From Desmodesmus armatus (lineage: Eukaryota; Chlorophyta; Chlorophyceae; Sphaeropleales; Scenedesmaceae), in the NCBI GenBank assembly GCA_007449985.2, contig VIIQ02000066.1:1-64000 (forward strand): a stretch of 64,000 nt of DNA, given 5' to 3'. The notes under the pieces are model-generated. The model did no database searches and was not told the origin of the DNA. It saw only the letters and a list, made by a program, of their open reading frames with translations. This document shows, in pieces, positions 57,303 through 64,000 of this stretch; the first letter of the stretch is position 1; the number at the start of each line of letters is the position of its first letter. The position numbers were made by a program, and so were the translations under genes.

Positions 57303-60050
57303 ATGGACTGGCTGCAGCTCCCAAAGATCGCTCTAATCCGCACATTTGAGCTCCTGACTCTCCATGAGCGCCTGTCAGGCCCTGCGCTTGTCTGCCGAGA
57401 CTGGGCTGAAGCATCAGCAGCAGTAACAAAGCACCTGTCCCTGGAGGGCTACAGCATGGTGTTGCAGCAGCAGCTGCAAAGGCAGCTTCAGCACGTTGGA
57501 ATTTCTCTTGATGCTCTCTGTTTGCGCCACGTGGAACATCCTCTGACTGTTTTGCCTTGCCCCAGGTGCTCAGCCAACGCTTATTTGTTGATCTGTCAAG
57601 AACCATATGTGATACCAGTGCTTCATTTGCCATGCTGCCATGTGTTCGGCTCTAGACAATTTCAGAGTTGTTTTCAAGGTAATATCATGTTGTTTTCTGT
57701 CTTTGCAGGCTGCAGGACCTGGTGCTGCACTGCTGTCAGCTGCAGCTTGTGCAACCATGCAGCGCCATCACCCTTCCTGATCTGTTTTCAGGCAGCAGGC
57801 TGACCAAGCTGCACCTGCACCACGTCACTTTCATCACCAACAGCACAGACCCCTTAGCAAACATCACAGGCCTCTCCCACCTGCAGCACCTAAACCTCGA
57901 CAGGGTTCACACAGCTGCCCCTGGCTCTCAAATACATGAGGCCCAGCTGCTGTTGCTGACAGGGGCGCAGCTGCAGGTGCTGCCACACCTGACTCACCTA
58001 TTTATCGGGGGAAACACAGTGTTTGCGAGCTTTCAGCAGCTGGGTTCCCTGAGGAACATCCACCACCTAGAGCTGCAGAAGTATATTCCTGCAGCTGGTG
58101 TTTGCAGCTCCCGAGCGCAGGCAGCAGCTGCGGCTGGAGCAGCAGCAGTGCAGGCCGCAGCAACACCAGCGGCAGGAGGGGCAGCAGAAGCGACAGCGGC
58201 AGCACTCCCACCATTGCCAGGTGCTGCGGTGTCAGCAGCAGTCCAGGCAGCAGCAGTGCAGGCAGCAGCAGTACCAGCGGCAGCGGCAGCAGGAACCAAA
58301 GCGACAAACAGCAGTGCAGCACTCGGCCTGCTGACGGCTTTGGAGCATTTGAGCCTATGTCAGGCTGAGCAGTGTGCTTCCTTGTGTGGCCCTCAGCAAG
58401 CCGGTGCCTTCGACCCGGCACCTCTTGCAGCATTGACAAAGCTGCAGTATCTGAGCCTGGAGAACTTCACAATGCTTGAGGAGGCCTTGCCTAACAAGTA
58501 GGTGCCACCTGGCGAGTGTTGCGCCGTGTGTGGGCTCTGGGCTTGAGACTTGCTGGCACTAGGTTTATTGGGGCATGCTGGCACTGTGATTTGGATGGTT
58601 CAGGGACTACTGTTTAGTGCATGCTGGGGTTTGCACGGGCACTAGGAGCTGGGACAGGCGTGGCACTAGGGTTTAAGTGCCTCAGGCTCTGTTTTGACAT
58701 ACCTGCTATTTGCACACGCAGCAGCGCTCGAGCTACCACCAGCACACAACTTTGGGTGTTTGATGCATTGGCTGGATGCACTCCATGTGTCTACACACAG
58801 CCACAACCGCACCCAGGCGTCAACTTACTACGACACAGGCTGACCTTGTGGTGCTGCAAATTGCTTGTTGCATTTCACTGTGTGTTTCGCTCGTGCAGAA
58901 CCCCATGTGTATGTGCAACCAGGTTGGGTGTGCCAGCAGCCATGGATACAGTCAAACAACAGAGGGGGCAGACCCCCACCGGGGACGGCATCTGACCATC
59001 AATCCATCCTGTCATGCTGTCCATGCGCTGCTTGCCTTCTGTACTTGCAGAACCCGTCACGGCGTGAGGCCGAGGGCGGCCTTATCATCACTTAGCAGCT
59101 GCCTACAGCACCTAAACCTCGCCGGCAGTGTGTTAGGCGGCTCCGCCAGCCAGCTACTGTGGAGCAAAGTCTTCCCGGCCGATCTGCAGCTTCGGCAATT
59201 GACCTCCCTTGACCTCTCCTACACAACCCCCTCGGTGAACACGCATGCCGTGGGATGCATAGCACGCAGCTGCCCCGGCTTGCGGCAGTTACACATAGAG
59301 TATCGGTTACCTAGCTGCTCGTCACCAGAAGATACGGATGGAGAAGGTCCAGCTATGGATCTGAACAGGAACATTCCTGTTTGACTTTAAAGCACTACTG
59401 CAGCTCTCTGCGCTGACGCAGTTGGCTCTGACTATTGCAGACGACGCCACATGCACTCAAGTCCTGGCACGAATGCCGCAGCTGCGGCAGCTTGAGATGT
59501 TTCAGGGGAGTGTGGGCCCCAATGACGCGGGGTTTAAGTCGTTGTCGGCTCTGACTGCCATGACGCTCTTGCGGTACAGTTACCGCAGCTGTCTCTTGGG
59601 GCCACAGCTGCGGAGGGGGCTTGAGTTGAGGTCTCTTCACCTTGGGGATGTGGATGGTTGGGCAACACTGGAGCTGACCAGTACGGTATGTGGATGATTT
59701 TGAGTAGTACTGGCACATGTGCCCTGTACAGGGGACCGCAACCAAAGTCTGTACATGCATCACACCAGAATGCGGTGTGTGATGTGTCCGAACTTGTGCC
59801 TGGTAGACGCTGAGTTCAGCGTTGACATTCATTGTTATGTTTGCACCACAAGCTATCAAGCAAACACTCAGAGCACTGCCACTGCTGCTGCTCCTGCTGC
59901 TGCATTGCACTGCAGAAGCCTGAGCCGCCTCCTGACTTCCCGCCAGATGTCTGGTGCCAGCTGAAGGATGCATGCAATGCAGCAGCAGCAGCAGCAGTGG
60001 TGGTGGCAGCACAGGCAGCGCCCTCCGATGAATCCAATTTACCAATCTGA
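57303..60050 (+). CDS. F-box-like leucine-rich-repeat protein (LRR protein 2)
   Basis: Model: 57303-57565, 57709-58497, 59051-59346, 59393-59685, 59916-60050; 591 aa. The N-terminus LPKIALIRTFELLTLHERLS with CRDWAEAS is F-box-like. LRR units follow, for example LTKLHLHHVTF, LQHLNLDRV, LTHLFIGGN, LQYLSLENF, LTSLDLSYT and LRSLHLGDV. An Ala-rich insertion sits near residues 220-280. The last exon (PPDVWCQLKDACN) resembles the xVWRQ tail of LRR protein 1 at 1920, so the two are distant paralogues. The 46-nt intron at 59347-59392 is unusually short but restores the frame; without it a TGA would end the protein early. A TGTAA lies at 60074. Confidence 0.7.
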
Positions 60051-60073
60051 AGCTACTAGCTTTCTAGTACCTG

Positions 60074-60078
60074 TGTAA
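60074..60078 (+). terminator. Possible TGTAA polyadenylation signal of LRR protein 2
   Basis: TGTAA 24 bases after the stop codon, the usual chlorophyte poly(A) signal. A second lies near 60103. Confidence 0.4.
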
Positions 60079-61184
60079 GTATCTGTGGGGGCCCCTGTTG
60101 CTTGTAAAGCACCCCCTTATCCCTGTCACCTTCGACTTGAAAGTGCGGTGGTCCAGCCGCTGGAGGTGGCAGCAGAAGCAAGCCACTTGCTTGTGCTGCC
60201 ACCTGGCTGCATACGGGGACTGGCTTTTCTGTGCACTTGTGTGTTTTGCTCTCTTCCCTCGTCATGCATTTGCAAGGATATTCTTGTTCTCACCTATTTT
60301 GTTTGGCTGCATACTATGCAGCAGGGCCTGCTGCTGGAGTCCCTGCCGCTTGCAATGCGTGCCTATACTTCAGGCATGGCATGGCCGGCTTGCACTGCTT
60401 TGCCACGGTGATGGCTGCTCATGTGGTACATATGCACCGGTGCATGTGGTGCTCAGCAGGCTGTCCTTTTGTGACCCTTTAGAACTTGCTCGGTTCAGCA
60501 TGTGGCTGCATCTGATTCTGCTGTTTGATACCGACATCGCAGCATCATCGAGCACAGCAGTTGATGGTCCTGTTGCGGCTGCCTGTGGGTAACAGACACC
60601 CCTCTCAGGTGGATGGCTTGCTGCGTGAGTGGAGCCCCCCAGTAAGGGCTGCTCCACAGAAGAAACCAGAAAAAATTCAGATTTCAAGGGGAAAATACAA
60701 TAAAACAAAATGCGAACTCAGAGTATTTGAAAGCGCTGCTGAAGTTTGAGCTGGTGCAGCGGAGCAGGACCATGGTGGTTCCGTGCTGTGCTGACTTGCC
60801 GAGTGCCATAGGCTCTTCTCCATTGTTCAGCTGGCAGTTACAGTATGCTTCTCACTTGAGGACAAAAGCTCTCATGCTGCTGCTGTTGCATGGCCCTAAT
60901 CAAGGGGGACAACACCTGTCATGTGCGCTGTCCAGGTCAACAGCTAGCATTGGGGGGGGGGGGGAGGTTGTTACAAGTGGATACTTTGGGTTTGGGGGGC
61001 CCCGAAGCTCATCTAGCTTCAGCTGCACATGCATATGCATCACTAACCACTTCTTTTTGTTGACAGACACGGCAGCTTCAGCCTCTGCGAATTTACTACA
61101 ACAGCTAGCATTTGCACTGGAGCGCATGGACTTAGGAAAGCTGTACAGTAGACAATAGGGTGGCAATGCCAGCTGGCCATGGGT

Positions 61185-61410
61185 GCTGCTGTACCTGACT
61201 GCCTGTACTGCTAGGTGCTGCTGCACCTGACTGCCTGTACAGCTGCTGCTGTACCTGTACTGCCTGTGCAGCTGCTGGATGCTGCCTGTACGTGTACAGC
61301 TGCTGGAACTGCTGCATGTACAGTCGCTGCTGTACCTGTACTGCAAGTACAAGCATGTACAGCTGCTGGGTGCTGCTGTACATGTACTGCAGGTACAGAT
61401 GCTCTTGATC
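61185..61410 (+). repeat. Minisatellite of TGTAC/CTGCTG units
   Basis: About ten degenerate units of the form CTG(T/C)ACAGCTGCTG and GCTGTACCTGTACTGC in tandem. Confidence 0.7.
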
Positions 61411-62025
61411 TACTGATGGCGCCGACTGCAGTCATGTAGTGGCTGGAAGAGTTGCTGAATACCCTGAGTTTGTGTTGATGGCAGTGTGTCCTCAATACAG
61501 CAATTGCTGCTGCTGGAATCGCTTGCAAGCCACTGCAACAGCGGTGTGGCTGGCACCACCACCAGATTGTGCAGGCATCCACAAACCAGGACACCTTTGG
61601 CCAACAAACACGTGCTCAGACAAGAGTTTGCAACAGCATGCAGCTCAACAGTCATGTCACGTGATGTGGGCTTATCTCCAGTCATCTGATCTGACATTAT
61701 CTCCAGAGGTATGGGAGGGACAACTACAGTGAGATCTCAGCTGTATTCGCACAACGGATTTGTCGCTGCCAAACAGTGAAAGCTCCTGTCTCTTCTGTGC
61801 TTTCTAGTTTGCTGCCGTGACATTTCAGATACAAAAGGCCCGCAGCAAAGCTTATAAAACCACACCCATTGGCGTAGCAGGAGTTACTGCGGTGCTTTGC
61901 TGGACAGGAGCAACCTTCGAATAGGCCGAGCACGCCTCCTGCCGAGGTTGGTTCGATCTAACCACCACCAACCACCTGGGCGCAACTCGTTTCCAGTTCC
62001 TCAACTCGGCTGCAACGCGCCCAAC

Positions 62026-64000
62026 ATGACTTTAAAGCTGTTGTGTTTCCTTATGATGGGCCCTGCATGCCTGCTGGCGCTGACACACGCAGCAGCAGAC
62101 AACGGGCGTCCTCACCCAACTGCGCACAACCCCATCAAACCTATGTACGGCCTGTTGGACACCTACATCCAACTTCTGAAGCCCTCTTTCTCTGTTGCAC
62201 CGAAGCAGTCGGGCAGGGCCGGTCGGACAACGCTGCAAGTCAAGCTGGAGGGTCCCAGCTCTGTCAACCAGTACGCCCCAACCGTTGCTCCTGAAGTCCG
62301 AGGGACAGTGGTTGACGTGCTGCACACCTGGGACGCTTTTAAGGTGAGAGTGGCACACAGCAGCAGCAGAGTGCATCTGTCAGCAACCGATCACAGCAGC
62401 TTCAAGCTGGGAGTTCCGCACATGTGTCCCTGCAGCTGTCACTCAATAATTTAATGTTGCATCTGTAGCCACATCTTTGCCATCCCCAAACAGTAAGCAT
62501 GTATGCTTACAATATATATTGTAGAACACTCTCTCATGCCTGCCCCTGCTGCTGCCCTTGCTGCGCGTGCTGTGCCGTGCCGTGCTGCCCTCCCCGCTCT
62601 GACCGCAGAGCATGGCCGTTGCCTTCAGGAAAGCGGACAAGGTCAACAAGCTGAGCCCCAAGAAGCAGCCCCTGTTCCCCAAGACCTCCCAAGCTACCAG
62701 GCTGGCGTCCATCGCACCCCTTGCCAACGCCTCCAACAGCGCTATCGCAGCTGCGGAACTGACTGCGGCATCCCTCGTCGGCTTTCCTCCCAACCTACTG
62801 ATGGTACCCTTTGGCCACACCACAGGAGCCATTGCCGACCTAACCGACGTCTCCTATGACGAAAAAGCTGACAGCGTCACGCTGCAGCTTGATGTTGTGC
62901 AGAACCCCGTCACCTTCAGTCAGTTTGTGGATCATGCCGCCCACTCTGTGGACACCGCTGCTGCTCACTATCATCTGCTGGTGAGGGACAGCATGCATGT
63001 CGATGCCCCGGCCCTGTTGAAGAGCCTCGAGGACTCCAGCTACAAAGTGGAAGGTACGTGGGGCTGTTGCTTCAGTGCAGGGCTGCTGACTGTACCTGTT
63101 GGAAAGCAATCCGCAAGCAGAAGCAAAAGCAGCACTATTTGCTGCTGCTCAGCTGCCTGACAGCAGTAAGCAGTGTTGTTGTATGCATGTGTGTTGTCAA
63201 CCAATCAATCAATCAATCAATTAAACGACTGTAGCTATGAAGCCTAAGAGCTCATGCCAGCCTTCACGCAACATGTTGTATGCATGTGTGCTAGCCCTGA
63301 CTGGCACCTTGCCGTGCTGTCGGCTGCACGTACCACGTGACGCCTGCCAACAATCAGCCAGCTGACACTGTGCCTGCCTTGTTCACTGCCTGCCTGTCAT
63401 CTGTATCTGCTGCCTACCCTGCAGGAGTGCACGTCTTCCTCAAGAGCGAACCCCTGGAGGCGTGCTATGTAGGCACCATCACCACCGACACAGAAACACC
63501 GGAGGTGGGCCAGACCGTCAATGTCACAATCGAAGTTGTTTTTACTTGTCGCGAGGGCTGTCCCAGACGGCCTGGAGCTTCTTCTGGAAGTAATCCCAGA
63601 CACCGGTGACGGCGACATCATACAGACGTCACCCGACACCTCAGGGAGCGTGATTACCAAGCGAAAGAGGGCCCCCAGTGCCCGCGAACGCATTGCGTTT
63701 GCATACATTCTCGACAACTTTGCGTGGGCTGTCATCAGGCCCAACAGGGCGGGCCCTTTCCGCTTGGAGGTGTCTATCAATGACCAGAAAAAGCCCCTCC
63801 TGTTGGGTGATATCACCATCACCGCCACGCCTGCAATGTCAGTACTGCCGCCTGTCGCCAAGCTGCTGCTGCAGCCACACAAGGCCTACAGGCGCTGCGG
63901 CGACCCCGTCTCCCTCACCGCCGTCGCCCTGTACGCCAACCACACCCCAGTCGCCGGCGTGAACGTGACTTTTGCAGTCTATGGCGACTGTGCCCCCGAG
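62026..64000 (+). CDS. Secreted or ER-targeted protein of unknown function (partial at right edge)
   Basis: Exons 62026-62343, 62609-63053 and 63426 onwards, in phase. A signal peptide (CFLMMGPACLLALTHA) precedes a lumenal or extracellular region. It holds a YGLLDTYIQLL segment, Lys-rich patches and beta-strand-rich stretches (VTLQLDVVQNPVTFSQFV, FRLEVSINDQKKPLLLGDI, VAGVNVTFAVYGD) that look Ig-like. N-glycosylation sequons (NVT) are present. The frame shifts by one base near 63537-63545 at a TTTTT run: upstream the frame is VNVTIEVV, downstream it is LLVARAVPDGLELLLEVIP. This is either a sequencing error or a real one-base insertion. No family is recognised. Confidence 0.6.

Larger units (their letters stand above)
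60051..62025. other. Intergenic region with tandem repeats and possible orphan exons
   Basis: Open segments such as 60554-60644 (LLRLPVGNRHPSQVDGLLRE) and 61072-61158 (a ...LLQQLAFALERMDLGKLYSRQ end after a TTGACAG acceptor) could be exons of an unrecognised plus-strand gene. Neither matches a known family. Confidence 0.3.

Overview
The window is nuclear DNA of a green alga (Chlorophyta, most likely a chlorophycean of the Scenedesmus/Tetradesmus type; this placement is inference). Genes are split by many GT-AG introns. Coding and intronic DNA are both full of CAG/CTG repeats (poly-Q, poly-A, poly-S). Gene content is plant/algal: an AP2 factor, a plastid BASS transporter, plastid-targeted proteins and F-box-like LRR proteins. 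Scattered TTTAGGG-type motifs and two non-LTR retrotransposons (one nearly complete) fit this. Exon models were built by hand, joining conserved protein segments only where splice phases agree.

Layout: 44-815 (-) low-complexity nuclear-type coding segments in three frames; 1920-3823 (+) LRR protein 1; 5147-12101 (-) EXD2-like 3'-5' exonuclease with a LINE relict in an intron; 12347-14799 (+) plastid NTF2-like (DUF2358-like) protein; 16366-19176 (-) ETHE1 persulfide dioxygenase; 19499-22482 (+) BASS4-like transporter; 25102-29864 (-) sulfide:quinone oxidoreductase (SQR); 30409-33828 (+) TauE/SafE sulfite-exporter-type protein; 35345-45834 (-) GH81 endo-1,3-beta-glucanase; 47169-56366 (+) AP2/ERF transcription factor carrying an antisense LINE inside its AP2-domain intron; 57303-60050 (+) LRR protein 2; 62026-64000+ (+) a secreted protein cut by the window edge.

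The genes alternate as head-to-head pairs (EXD2/NTF2-like, ETHE1/BASS4, SQR/TauE, GH81/AP2) separated by convergent gaps. The most interesting set is 16-34 kb. SQR would oxidise sulfide to persulfide, ETHE1 would oxidise persulfide to sulfite, and TauE/SafE could carry sulfite or a related organosulfur anion across a membrane. Together they look like a eukaryotic sulfide-detoxification gene cluster, with SQR and TauE sharing a 544-bp bidirectional promoter region.

A second theme runs through nearly every gene: introns contain tandem, partly decayed copies of the adjacent exon end together with its splice site, usually centred on an AG|GT junction. This looks like ongoing tandem duplication at proto-splice sites, with possible consequences for intron growth, intron gain and alternative exons.
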